In this document: positions 49,017-57,587 of the stretch, in pieces
Numbering within the stretch: the stretch's first letter is position 1
Layout of the letters: the number at the start of each line of letters is the position of its first letter
DNA from: Polynucleobacter sp. MWH-UH23A
GTDB lineage: Bacteria; Pseudomonadota; Gammaproteobacteria; Burkholderiales; Burkholderiaceae
Length of the DNA: 64,000 nt
NCBI RefSeq assembly: GCF_040409805.1
Contig: NZ_CP099572.1
Coordinates: 1,984,001 to 2,048,000 of the forward strand
Direction of reading: 5' to 3'
The notes under the pieces: generated by a model
What the model saw: the letters and a program-made list of their open reading frames with translations, nothing else
Database searches by the model: none
Told to the model about the DNA's origin: nothing
Translations under genes and position numbers: made by a program

Positions 49017-49916
49017 GTGTTAAGCGCTTTTACAAATCATGCAAGCATTGCATGCTTAAAGCTACTATCAATACTTCCTTACAGAGTTCTGGTGTCGCTT
49101 GGCTATGGACTTGGATATATTGCAGCCAACATTCCTAGTGATCGTAATCGCGCAATCAAAATCAATTTGAAATTATGCTTCCCCGAACTTTGCGAATCGC
49201 AGATCAATCTATTGAGAAAAGAGCATTGGCGCTTATTGGGTCGAAGCCTAGTAGAAAAAAGCATTATTTGGCTGGGTAGCGAAAAGCAACTCTCGAAGTT
49301 AATTGAAGTGCAATCATCAGTTGATTTGACAAGTCGCAAGCCTCGGATTCTAGTGAATATGCACTTTACCGGAATTGAGGGAGCCATAATTTTGAGCGCT
49401 CTGGCTAAGCGTATGAATTGGCCAAGAACCTCGGGATTTTTCCAGAGAATGAAAAACCCTTTCTTTAATCAAAAAATGATTGAATGGCGTAATCGATTTG
49501 GGGGTAACTCTATTGATCGCCAAGGAAATACAAAAGCTATTATTCGCGAGATTCGTAATGGCGATCTTATTATTGTTGCGCCAGACATCGATCTCGGACT
49601 TAAAGATTCTGAGTTTGTCCCCTTCTTTGGAATTGAAACAAATACGATTACCACTGTTTCTCGTCTTGCAAACATTACTGGTGCTAATGTTTGCTTAATG
49701 ACTACCACTCTAAAAGATGATGGATCAGGATATCTCTGCAAGATCAGCGAACCTTTAAAAGACTTTCCCACTGCCGACCATAAAGAAGATACAGCGCGCT
49801 TAAATAGGCGCTTTGAGGATGAAATTCGTCTACGGCCCGCTGAATATTACTGGGTTCACAAGCGCTTTAAAAATCGCCCAAATCAAGAGGCAAACCCCTA
49901 CAACCCTTCTAACTAA
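49017..49916 (+). CDS. LpxL/HtrB-family lysophospholipid acyltransferase 3
   Basis: This 299-residue LpxL-family protein closely resembles acyltransferase 2 at 25.8 kb: MKNPFFNQKMIEWRNRFGG, APDIDLGLKDSEFVPFFG, NVCLMTTTL and PAEYYWVHKRFKNRP occur in the same order. The catalytic motif is MHFTGIEGA (HX4E). The start is GTG, 6 bp behind the carbonic anhydrase gene. It is probably a duplicated late acyltransferase. Its position 1 kb from an LpxO-like hydroxylase suggests a lipid A modification role, which is inference. Confidence 0.9.
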   Translation: MLSAFTNHASIACLKLLSILPYRVLVSLGYGLGYIAANIPSDRNRAIKINLKLCFPELCESQINLLRKEHWRLLGRSLVEKSIIWLGSEKQLSKLIEVQSSVDLTSRKPRILVNMHFTGIEGAIILSALAKRMNWPRTSGFFQRMKNPFFNQKMIEWRNRFGGNSIDRQGNTKAIIREIRNGDLIIVAPDIDLGLKDSEFVPFFGIETNTITTVSRLANITGANVCLMTTTLKDDGSGYLCKISEPLKDFPTADHKEDTARLNRRFEDEIRLRPAEYYWVHKRFKNRPNQEANPYNPSN

Positions 49917-49941
49917 AGGACTTTTGTCCTATCATTAGAAG

Positions 49942-50694
49942 ATGACTGAGCGCATTGGACTGTTTGCTGATCTTCATAGCAATCTAGAGGCTTTTGAGGC
50001 CTGCATGACTAGAGCCGAAGAGCTTCGGGTCACTCGCATGGTTTTTCTTGGTGACCTAATTGGCTACAACGCAGACCCGGTTGCGGTTATCGAAAGAATT
50101 GCTGAACTAGTTGATTCTAAAAAAGCGTTAGCAATTCTTGGCAATCATGATGAGGCGATTTTCAAAGATAGTCGCAATCACATGAATGCAAGCGCCAATG
50201 CCGCGATTGAATGGACCAAGAGTAAGCTTAGCAATGCTCACGTGCAATTTCTAAAGGATCTTCCATTAATTATTAAAGAAGAAAAAATATGCTTTGTGCA
50301 TGCTTCTGCCCATAACCCCGCTGACTGGAACTACGTTACGGACAGTATGAGCGCGTGGCGCTGCGCGCAGAGCTCTGGAAAGAGCTACACATTTGTTGGC
50401 CATGCACATGAGCAAGCTCTGTTTTATCAAAGTGCGGTGGGCAAACTCATTCGTTTTGCACCACATCCAGGAGATGAAATTCCAGTCCTTCAACATCGCC
50501 AATGGGTTGGTGTTGTAGGCTCACTTGGTCAACCTAGAGACGGAAATCCTGAGGCTTGTTTTGCAGTGTTTGAGCCAGCAACAGAAGTTCTCACTTTTCA
50601 TCGCACTGCCTATGATCACTTTACAGCAGCCGATAAAGTCAGGCGCGCAGGGCTGCCAGAGGATTTGGCTAACCGTTTAATTACGGGCAAGTAG
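49942..50694 (+). CDS. Calcineurin-like metallophosphoesterase
   Basis: This 250-residue protein has the binuclear-metal phosphoesterase motifs in order: FADLHSN (DXH), LGDLIGYNADP (GDXXGYN), LGNHDEAI (GNHDE), a His in CFVHASAHNP and TFVGHAHEQALF (GHXH). It matches the YfcE/serine-threonine-phosphatase-like group. It ends 3 bp before the Ser/Thr kinase-USP gene on the same strand, so the two are almost surely cotranscribed; a phosphatase opposing that kinase is a reasonable inference, though diadenosine polyphosphate or other substrates are equally possible. Confidence 0.9.
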   Translation: MTERIGLFADLHSNLEAFEACMTRAEELRVTRMVFLGDLIGYNADPVAVIERIAELVDSKKALAILGNHDEAIFKDSRNHMNASANAAIEWTKSKLSNAHVQFLKDLPLIIKEEKICFVHASAHNPADWNYVTDSMSAWRCAQSSGKSYTFVGHAHEQALFYQSAVGKLIRFAPHPGDEIPVLQHRQWVGVVGSLGQPRDGNPEACFAVFEPATEVLTFHRTAYDHFTAADKVRRAGLPEDLANRLITGK

Positions 50695-50697
50695 GCT

Positions 50698-52116
50698 ATG
50701 CCCATAAATAAAGAAATTGAAGCAGTAGACGATATATTCCAAGAAGGCAAAGTCGTTGATGGCTTTGTTCTTGGGCAAGAAGTGCATCGTGGGGGAATGG
50801 CAAGCCTTTTTTCGGCAACCAAAGAAGGAATTGATGTTCCGATACTCCTCAAAATCCCAAGAGTGGGAAGAGATCAGCCAGTAGAAAGTCTGATTGGTTT
50901 TGAAACAGAGCTCACCATTTTGCGCTCTTTAAAAAGTCCGTATGTTCCTAAATTTTTAGGTGCCGGCAATATGGCAACCAGGCCCTATATTGCAATGGAA
51001 AGAGTGGAAGGCAGGCCGCTCGAAGACTTAATTAAAGAGGGTAAAGAATTTACGATTGACGAGGTTGTTCGCATCGGGGCTGACCTTGCGCAAGCAGTTC
51101 AATCGCTACATTCTCAGGATGCAATTCATTTGGACATCAAGCCAGAAAATATTCTGATTGATGACAAAGGCAAACTGACACTAATTGATTTTGGTCTTTC
51201 ACACCACGATCGTTTTCCAGATTTGCTGGCTGAAGAAATGCGCAAGGGCGTTGGCTCAGCGCCTTATATTTCACCAGAGCAAGTAGCTGGGATACGCACA
51301 GACTCTCGGAGCGACATTTATTCCATTGGCGCCATCCTGTATGAGCTACTCACTGGTGAGCTTCCCCATGGAAATCCTCAAACAATGTCAGGCCTTAGAA
51401 GACGAATGTGGGCGAAACCATTTCCACCACGCGCTATTCGCAGAGAAATTCCTCGCTGGCTTCAAGAAATTGTTCTTCGCTGTCTTGAGCCTCGTGCTGC
51501 AGATCGCTATCAAAGCGCCGCTCGCCTACGCCAAGTATTGCGAGATCCAGACGGCGTCACCCTGACTGAGCGCGCAGATCGCGTTGAACCGCCAAGCTTT
51601 TGGGAAAATCTAAAGGGGATGTTTAGAGCGGCTGGCTATGAGCCCTCACCAAGCCCAAAACCTAGCATGGGGAACTATGATGCGCCGCTAATGATCGCTG
51701 CGATTGATACGCGCCAGTCCGATGAAAATTTACGCGAAAGAATGCAAACTACTGCAAAAAATTTACTGCAGGCTTACCCAGAAAGTCGACTTGTTTGTAT
51801 AAGCACGATTGCAAGCACTCCAACCTTTGAGGGTAATCTTGAAAGCGAAACCGCAAGCGGCATTGTTCGTGGTCACTTAGTGCAATTGATGGATTGGGCA
51901 AAACCACTCAAACTTCCACCAGAGCGAATTTCATATCACGTACTGGAAGCGATGGATCCAGCAACACGAATTGTCGAATTTGCAAAAGATAATGATGCTT
52001 CACTTATTTTGATCGGCGCATCACACAAACTACCAAACAAAGTAACCCCTTGGCGAACCTCAATGACCAAGATTGTCGAAGAGGCCCCTTGTAGCGTTCA
52101 TATCGTCAGAACTTAA
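50698..52116 (+). CDS. Bifunctional Ser/Thr protein kinase / universal stress protein fusion
   Basis: This 472-residue protein joins a Hanks-type kinase (about residues 18-285) to a universal-stress-protein domain (about 328-472). Kinase motifs: glycine loop GQEVHRGGMASL, Lys52 in LLKI, catalytic loop HLDIKPEN (143-151, with Leu in place of the usual Arg of HRD), IDFG with metal Asp164, and SPEQ at 192-195. The USP end GASHKLPNKVTPWRTSM lacks the GXXG...GS nucleotide motif. No TM segment is seen, so it is cytosolic. Its partner gene is the metallophosphoesterase 3 bp upstream. Confidence 0.92.
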   Translation: MPINKEIEAVDDIFQEGKVVDGFVLGQEVHRGGMASLFSATKEGIDVPILLKIPRVGRDQPVESLIGFETELTILRSLKSPYVPKFLGAGNMATRPYIAMERVEGRPLEDLIKEGKEFTIDEVVRIGADLAQAVQSLHSQDAIHLDIKPENILIDDKGKLTLIDFGLSHHDRFPDLLAEEMRKGVGSAPYISPEQVAGIRTDSRSDIYSIGAILYELLTGELPHGNPQTMSGLRRRMWAKPFPPRAIRREIPRWLQEIVLRCLEPRAADRYQSAARLRQVLRDPDGVTLTERADRVEPPSFWENLKGMFRAAGYEPSPSPKPSMGNYDAPLMIAAIDTRQSDENLRERMQTTAKNLLQAYPESRLVCISTIASTPTFEGNLESETASGIVRGHLVQLMDWAKPLKLPPERISYHVLEAMDPATRIVEFAKDNDASLILIGASHKLPNKVTPWRTSMTKIVEEAPCSVHIVRT

Positions 52117-52159
52117 TCTCTACAGCAAGACAGATGCCTCTTTATCGGATAATGTGGCT

Positions 52160-52897
52160 ATGGAAGAAAAAGTACGCGTCTCTAAATTGCTATCTGAACT
52201 TGGTTTGTGCTCTAGGCGCGAAGCTGACTCTTATATAGAGCAAGGACTAGTTACGGTCGATGGAGAGGTGGTCAACGAACTAGGCGTTCGTGCATATCGT
52301 CACCAGAAAATTGAGCTGCAATCAGGAGCCAAGGCACAACAAGCTTCTCGAATTACGGTCATTCTGAATAAGCCTGTTGGCTTTATTTCTCATTACGATG
52401 ATGAACAAGAGTATCAACCTGCTGCATCTTTAATTACGCCTGAGAACTACTTTCCTAATCCACTCGATAAAAATCGTAGCCCCCGCTTTAACACTAAAGG
52501 CCTTGCGCCTGCAGGTCGCTTAGATATTGACTCTACGGGCCTACTTGTTCTGACCCAAGACGGTCGAATTGCCAAGTTATTAATTGGAGAAAATAGTCCA
52601 ATCGAAAAAGAATATTTGGTGCGCGTGGAAGGCAGGCTTTCTTATGAGGATTTGGATCGTCTAAGACATGGCTTATCTTTAGATGGTGTTGCGCTCAAAC
52701 CGGCTCAAGTCAGTTGGCAAAATGAAGAGCAATTGCGTTTTGTTTTACGGGAGGGCCGCAAACGTCAAATTCGCCGTATGTGTGAAATGGTGGGCCTAAG
52801 AGTGCTTGGATTGAAACGTGTGCGCATGGGGCGTGTGTCTTTAGGCCCTCTGCCGCCTGGCCAATGGCGCTATCTCAAGCCAGGAGAGCAATTCTAG
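52160..52897 (+). CDS. RsuA/RluF-family pseudouridine synthase
   Basis: This 245-residue protein begins with an S4 RNA-binding domain (VRVSKLLSELGLCSRREADSYIEQGLVTVDGEVV) and continues with a pseudouridine synthase domain having the catalytic Asp in GRLDIDSTGLLVLTQDG, then EKEYLVRVEG and REGRKRQIRRMCEMVGLRV. The RsuA branch modifies one uridine in 16S or 23S rRNA; RluF-like 23S activity is likely but not certain. The frame is open into the kinase gene, but the ATG at 52160 gives the normal N-terminus. Confidence 0.9.
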   Translation: MEEKVRVSKLLSELGLCSRREADSYIEQGLVTVDGEVVNELGVRAYRHQKIELQSGAKAQQASRITVILNKPVGFISHYDDEQEYQPAASLITPENYFPNPLDKNRSPRFNTKGLAPAGRLDIDSTGLLVLTQDGRIAKLLIGENSPIEKEYLVRVEGRLSYEDLDRLRHGLSLDGVALKPAQVSWQNEEQLRFVLREGRKRQIRRMCEMVGLRVLGLKRVRMGRVSLGPLPPGQWRYLKPGEQF

Positions 52898-52947
52898 CGA
52901 GGCTTGCCCGCTTATAATTGCCTCCGAACTAGATCAATCAACGCAGA

Positions 52948-54582
52948 ATTACCATCGAAACTAATACCCCCAGCACCCCCGCCGCAGAAGTACTAAGACG
53001 TCGCAGCTTCGCCATCATCTCTCACCCAGATGCTGGCAAAACTACACTTACAGAAAAACTATTGCTTTACGCGGGTGCAATTCAGATTGCTGGAAGTGTT
53101 AAGGCCCGCAAAGCCAGCAGACATGCCACATCCGACTGGATGGAGATTGAGAAACAACGCGGCATCTCTGTAGCAAGCTCTGTAATGCAGATGGAATATC
53201 GTGACTGCATTATTAATCTTTTAGATACCCCAGGACACCAAGACTTCTCTGAAGACACCTATCGGGTTCTTACTGCGGTTGACTCTGCCTTAATGGTTAT
53301 TGATGCAGCAAATGGTGTGGAATCGCAAACATTGCGCTTACTAGAAGTCTGTCGCGCACGAAACACGCCGATTGTTACCTTTATTAACAAAATGGATCGC
53401 GAAGTAAAGCCCCCAATGGAGCTAATGGATGAAATTGAATCCGCGCTCGGCATTGAAGTGGTGCCATTTACCTGGCCGGTAGGTATGGGTAAATCATTTG
53501 CCGGGGTAATTGATATTGCCAATAATCGCATGCGCATGTTCAAGGCTGGCGAAGACCGCGTCACTGAAGACTCTCATACAGTTATTGATATTAATGATCC
53601 AGCACTTAAAGAGCGCCTTGGTCTTGATCTTGAAAATGCTCTGGGGGAGGTTGAGCTAATTAAAGAAGCAATGCCAGCATTTGATCGTGAAGCTTTTCTG
53701 GCTGGTCGCCAATCTCCCGTATTCTTTGGCTCCGCAATTAATAACTTTGGTGTTCGAGAAATTTTGAACACGCTTGTTGAGCTAGCCCCTTCGCCTGGTG
53801 GTCGCAAAGCCCTACAACGTGAAGTCAGTCCAGCAGAAAATAAGTTCTCAGCAGTAGTTTTTAAAATTCAAGCAAACATGGATCCCGCTCATCGTGATCG
53901 CGTAGCTTTCTTACGAATTTGTTCTGGCCATTTTGAGCGCGGCATGAAACTGAAGATTTGTCGCAACGGAAAAGAAGTCCGCACCAACAATGCGCTTTCA
54001 TTTTTATCGCAGCGTCGCGATATCTTGGATGAAGCCTTTCCAGGCGACATTATTGGCTTACCAAATCACGGGCTATTGCGCTTAGGCGATACGCTAACCG
54101 AAGGTGAGCAACTGCAATTTACTGGTCTACCGTTCTTCGCCCCAGAAATTTTTCGACTAGTTGAATCGGCTGATCCATTACGTTCCAAGCAGTTACGCAC
54201 GGGACTGATGCAGCTTGGTGAAGAAGGCGCAATTCAAGTATTTCGTCCAATGGCAGGAGGCATCATGTTGTTGGGTGCGTTTGGACAACTGCAATTTGAA
54301 GTGGTTAGTCACCGCCTTCAGACAGAATACGGCGCTGAAGTTCGTTTGCTACCTGCACGCTATAGCCTTGCTCGCTGGGTGAGCTCTGATGATCCTGTAG
54401 CACTCAAAAAATTTACTCAAGAAAATATTCATCGTATGGCAGAAGACGTTGTTGGGGCACCAGTATTTCTGGCATCTCATAAGTCTGAGCTAGATGTAGC
54501 ACAACAACGTTGGGAATCGATCCAGTTCCATGCCTTAAGAGAGCACGCCGGCCTCATTTATCAATCAGACCTAGCCGGCTAA
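52948..54582 (+). CDS. prfC: Peptide chain release factor 3, probable ATT start
   Basis: RF3 is the GTPase that recycles RF1 and RF2. G1 is SHPDAGKTTLTEK, G2 RGISV, G3 DTPGHQDFSEDTYR and G4 INKMDR; the rest matches RF3 to its end. The first ordinary start codon in frame is a TTG at 53062, which lies behind G1 and would destroy the GTPase. Upstream of G1 the frame reads to a stop at 52930 without ATG, GTG, TTG or CTG. The best candidate is ATT at 52948, giving ITIETNTPSTPAAEVLRRRSF, about 544 residues. No SD is seen. TATAAT stands at 52913-52918. Confidence 0.88.
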   Translation: MTIETNTPSTPAAEVLRRRSFAIISHPDAGKTTLTEKLLLYAGAIQIAGSVKARKASRHATSDWMEIEKQRGISVASSVMQMEYRDCIINLLDTPGHQDFSEDTYRVLTAVDSALMVIDAANGVESQTLRLLEVCRARNTPIVTFINKMDREVKPPMELMDEIESALGIEVVPFTWPVGMGKSFAGVIDIANNRMRMFKAGEDRVTEDSHTVIDINDPALKERLGLDLENALGEVELIKEAMPAFDREAFLAGRQSPVFFGSAINNFGVREILNTLVELAPSPGGRKALQREVSPAENKFSAVVFKIQANMDPAHRDRVAFLRICSGHFERGMKLKICRNGKEVRTNNALSFLSQRRDILDEAFPGDIIGLPNHGLLRLGDTLTEGEQLQFTGLPFFAPEIFRLVESADPLRSKQLRTGLMQLGEEGAIQVFRPMAGGIMLLGAFGQLQFEVVSHRLQTEYGAEVRLLPARYSLARWVSSDDPVALKKFTQENIHRMAEDVVGAPVFLASHKSELDVAQQRWESIQFHALREHAGLIYQSDLAG

Positions 54583-54588
54583 AAAGCA

Positions 54589-54819
54589 TCAACGTACTGA
54601 ATTGCAACTAAAGACGGTTGCTAGAGAAGAGTCGCCACTTTTGTACTTGGCCACCTTGCCATACTGGGCACAGTAAGCATTTGCCTTTTGAGTCAATTGA
54701 TCAATTGACTCGCCATCTGCATTCAAAAAAGTGACATGGTTTGAATCCGATGCATCCGTGTACACCGGTGTACAAGCCACTAGCGCAAAAACACTTATTA
54801 ATAGACAAATAATCTTCAT
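54589..54819 (-). CDS. Small predicted lipoprotein
   Basis: This 76-residue protein has a lipoprotein signal ending in ALVACTP (lipid Cys16). The mature part (HVTFLNADGESIDQLTQKANAYCAQYGKVA, then SLATVFSCNSV) has two cysteines that probably pair. I recognise no named domain. It is 2 bp behind the DUF2798 gene and likely cotranscribed with it. Together with the lipoproteins near 2.1 and 60.0 kb it makes three small ones in this window. Confidence 0.75.
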   Translation of the reverse strand: MKIICLLISVFALVACTPVYTDASDSNHVTFLNADGESIDQLTQKANAYCAQYGKVAKYKSGDSSLATVFSCNSVR

Positions 54820-54821
54820 GC

Positions 54822-55049
54822 TTAGTTCTTTAGCTTTTCAAGAACTGCCGCGGTTATTTTCGTTGCCAAAGGTCGATAGGCCAATATACAAACGATCGCG
54901 ACAGGATATGCGACTAGCCATACCTCTAACCAAAGCCAAAAGAAATTCTCGACAGCGCCAATGCGAACAAATGTTGTTGCAAGGGTGATGCTGGCAGACA
55001 TTAAAAAACCCATCACCAAAGCAAAAATAAGATTGGGAATATTGATCAT
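54822..55049 (-). CDS. DUF2798 small membrane protein
   Basis: This 75-residue protein has two TM segments (LIFALVMGFLMSASITLATTF and FWLWLEVWLVAYPVAIVCILAY) separated by a short loop, and a basic end. The WxxxWLxxYPVA pattern is that of DUF2798. The function is unknown. It is 14 bp behind the EamA transporter gene and just ahead of a lipoprotein gene, so all three may be one transcript. Confidence 0.78.
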   Translation of the reverse strand: MINIPNLIFALVMGFLMSASITLATTFVRIGAVENFFWLWLEVWLVAYPVAIVCILAYRPLATKITAAVLEKLKN

Positions 55050-55063
55050 GATCCAAATATAAA

Positions 55064-55966
55064 TTAAGTGCGCTTGACCAGCATTCTTTTACTTAAGATC
55101 ACTGTAGAAACCACCAAGAATGCGAACACCATATTCATTGCCGTTAAATGATCGCCCAATAAAACACTGGCAGCCACTAATGTACAAAATGGTTGTATGA
55201 GCTGAACCTGACTGACCCTGGCAATACCGCCAATAGCTAGACCCTCATACCAAAAGAAGAAGCCGAGAAACATGGGGAAAAGACTTAAGTAAATGAAGCT
55301 TGTCCAAGCAAGTGCATCGGCATTCCAATACTCTGGCGTGAACATATAGAAAGCGGCAATGGCATTAATTGGAAGCGAAACCACCAAAGCCCAAGAAATA
55401 ACCGCGCGCGGGTTCATGCGACGAGACAGCTCTCCGCCCTCAACGTATCCGATACAGGCGCAAATGCCTCCTGCCACCAAAAGACCGTCGATATAAGTAA
55501 AACTTCCTGCGCTTTTTAACAATGCATAAACCACAACTAATGAGGCGCCGAGCAGAGATACCAACCAAAACCCAATTGATGGACGTTCTTTAAAGCGAAC
55601 CACTCCGATTACGGTTGTAGCTAAAGGCATCATGCCCAGTATGACCGCGCCATGCGAAGAGGATCCTTCTTTCATTGCCACAGTAGTAAATATTGGAAAA
55701 CCAAATACAACACCAAGAGCAATAATGACAAACTTGATCCAGTCGGATCTTTGAGGCAAAGACGCTTGTTTGTAAATTAGATAAGCCAAAGCCACCAAGC
55801 CAGCCAAAAGGGCTCTAGCAAATGCAATGAAATAAGGATCAAAGCTAAGAACAGCAATCTTGCTTACGGGCAAGGTCAAGCTAAAAATCAGAATGCCGAT
55901 AAAGCCTATCAACATTCCCTTACTTTCTTGGTTCAATCTCGTTCCTTTTGATGTATTTGAGATCAT
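55064..55966 (-). CDS. EamA/DMT-superfamily transporter
   Basis: This is a ten-TM drug/metabolite transporter made of two EamA repeats, the first starting GMLIGFIGILIFSLTLPVSK with FIAFARALLAGLVALAYL, the second GLLVAGGICACIGYVEGGELSR and ending in LGDHLTAMNMVFAFLVVSTVILSKR. Substrates of this family are amino acids, sugars or metabolites and cannot be predicted. The frame extends 37 codons into the opposite MOSC gene; the ATG chosen (MISNTSKG) gives 300 residues, normal for the family. No good SD is visible. Confidence 0.85.
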   Translation of the reverse strand: MISNTSKGTRLNQESKGMLIGFIGILIFSLTLPVSKIAVLSFDPYFIAFARALLAGLVALAYLIYKQASLPQRSDWIKFVIIALGVVFGFPIFTTVAMKEGSSSHGAVILGMMPLATTVIGVVRFKERPSIGFWLVSLLGASLVVVYALLKSAGSFTYIDGLLVAGGICACIGYVEGGELSRRMNPRAVISWALVVSLPINAIAAFYMFTPEYWNADALAWTSFIYLSLFPMFLGFFFWYEGLAIGGIARVSQVQLIQPFCTLVAASVLLGDHLTAMNMVFAFLVVSTVILSKRMLVKRT

Positions 55967-55987
55967 TGTATTAATAAAGCAAAGGCG

Positions 55988-56521
55988 ATGAGCTGTAATA
56001 TACAAATACCCATGGATACAACGTTGCCCCATATTCAAGCTATTTATATTGCTGCGACTGCTGGCGCCCCGATGCAATCATTGTCCAAAGCAAAGATCAT
56101 TCCAATGGGAATAAAAGGGGATCGATACACTAACGGTAAAGGTGCTTACTCAGATACAACTCCCGGCAAAATACGCCATCTCAGCCTCATTACTGAATCG
56201 GGTATAGCTATTGCTAATGAGTGGCTCATGGCTGGAGAAGAGCCAACCTTCGATGCTTCACAAACCCGCAGAAATATTGTTATTGGCAATATGAGCGCGG
56301 ATGATCTCAATCTATTGGTTGGTAAAACATTTGTATTAGGAGCACTAATTTTGAAAGGTGTAGAACTGTGTACGCCTTGTCAAAGACCTGCTCAGCTCTT
56401 GGGTAAAACAAACTTTATAGATGCATTTGAAGGGCGGGGCGGCTTAAGGGCTGAAATTATGAATATCGGAGAAATTTCGGTAGGCGATGTATTGAGCCTA
56501 CAAACAAAGGATGAATCATGA
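55988..56521 (+). CDS. MOSC domain protein
   Basis: This 177-residue MOSC-domain protein has KAKIIPMGIKGDRYTNGKG, TRRNIVIGNMSADDLNLLVGKTF, and the conserved Cys in VELCTPCQRPAQLLG. MOSC domains bind molybdenum cofactor or act in sulfur transfer; single-domain forms such as YiiM handle N-hydroxylated compounds. An ATG eight codons later is an alternative start. It overlaps the GNAT gene by 4 bp and diverges from the EamA gene by 21 bp. Confidence 0.85.
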   Translation: MSCNIQIPMDTTLPHIQAIYIAATAGAPMQSLSKAKIIPMGIKGDRYTNGKGAYSDTTPGKIRHLSLITESGIAIANEWLMAGEEPTFDASQTRRNIVIGNMSADDLNLLVGKTFVLGALILKGVELCTPCQRPAQLLGKTNFIDAFEGRGGLRAEIMNIGEISVGDVLSLQTKDES

Positions 56522-56913
56522 TTCAGTATCGAGACGACGCTAAAGTTACAGCCGAAGAAGCAATTGATTTATATATTCGCTCAACACTGGGTGAGCGCAG
56601 GCCAGTTGATAACAAAGAAACTTTTGAGGCAATGCTAAACAATGCCAATCTCACCATCACTGCATGGGATCAAAATAAGTTAATTGGGATTGCACGATCG
56701 TTAACAGATTTTTCATATGTTGCATATTTGGCTGATCTTGCGGTTGATGAACAATATCAACGCAAAGGCATTGGCAAAGAGCTCATTGCACAAACTCAAA
56801 GACGCCTGGGTCCTAACTGCATGATTGTTCTGCTAGCGGCACCAAAAGCAAATGAATACTATGAGCACATAGGCTTTGAACATAATCCACGGGCCTGGAC
56901 ACTGAAAAATTAG
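56518..56913 (+). CDS. GNAT-family N-acetyltransferase
   Basis: This 131-residue protein has the GNAT acetyl-CoA motif in AVDEQYQRKGIGKELIAQTQ and the C-terminal AAPKANEYYEHIGFEHNPRAW block. The substrate is unknown. The start overlaps the MOSC stop (ATGA), and the next gene starts 1 bp behind its stop, so MOSC, GNAT and phosphatase are a coupled three-gene unit. Confidence 0.88.
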   Translation: MIQYRDDAKVTAEEAIDLYIRSTLGERRPVDNKETFEAMLNNANLTITAWDQNKLIGIARSLTDFSYVAYLADLAVDEQYQRKGIGKELIAQTQRRLGPNCMIVLLAAPKANEYYEHIGFEHNPRAWTLKN

Positions 56914-56914
56914 T

Positions 56915-57559
56915 ATGAAAATCACTCGCTTCTGCTTAGTCCGTCATGGTGAAACCGATTGGAATGTCGCGCGTCGCCTTCAGGGCCACACCGATATTCC
57001 GCTAAACCAACACGGTATTGCCCAAGCAATACAAATGGCAAAGGCACTTAAGGCAATTGATTTGCAATTTGATGTTTTATATTCGAGCGATTTACAACGT
57101 GCGGCCAGCACGGCAAGTGCAATAGAAAAACAATTTAGCGTTAAATCCATTTCAGATCAGACTCTTCGGGAGCGCCATCTTGGAGCGCTTCAAGGCCTAA
57201 CCATTGATGAGGCTCCACAGATCAAACCAGAACTCTGGTCTATTCACCTAAGCCGGAATCTTGATCACCCACTAGAGGGTGGGGAAAGTATTAAACAGTT
57301 TGCCAATCGCATTCATACTGCTTTGGAAAATATTCGAACTCGGCATGCAGGTCAAACCATACTATTGGTAAGCCATGGAGGCGCACTAGATATGATGTAT
57401 CGACTCGCTAGCAATCAATCTCTGGAGTCCGAAAAAGCGGTAGCCGTACCCAATGCATCCCTAAACTGGATCAGCTATAACGGACATTCATGGCAAGTAG
57501 ATAAGTGGGCCGACACAACCCATTTAGAAAATGTGGCTCTAGATAATTTAGATCTATAG
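56915..57559 (+). CDS. Histidine phosphatase family protein (PGM/CobC-like)
   Basis: This 214-residue protein carries the catalytic RHG motif in LVRHGETDWNVARRLQGHTDIPLN, then YSSDLQRAASTA and the acid residue in RERHLGALQGL, and the second His in LLVSHGGALDMMYRL. Members include cofactor-dependent phosphoglycerate mutases, CobC and broad phosphatases; the sequence does not decide among them. It is the last gene of the MOSC-GNAT-phosphatase unit. Confidence 0.9.
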   Translation: MKITRFCLVRHGETDWNVARRLQGHTDIPLNQHGIAQAIQMAKALKAIDLQFDVLYSSDLQRAASTASAIEKQFSVKSISDQTLRERHLGALQGLTIDEAPQIKPELWSIHLSRNLDHPLEGGESIKQFANRIHTALENIRTRHAGQTILLVSHGGALDMMYRLASNQSLESEKAVAVPNASLNWISYNGHSWQVDKWADTTHLENVALDNLDL

Positions 57560-57587
57560 CCGCGCCAAAATGCCCTATGATGACACA

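Noticed and set aside
53062..54582. prfC starting at the TTG at 53062
   Set aside because: This would remove the G1 P-loop SHPDAGKTT, which is present just upstream in the same frame and is needed for GTPase function.
54838..55056. Alternative-frame 72-codon ORF over the DUF2798 gene
   Set aside because: The other frame gives two clear TM segments and the DUF2798 pattern; this one has no coherent features.
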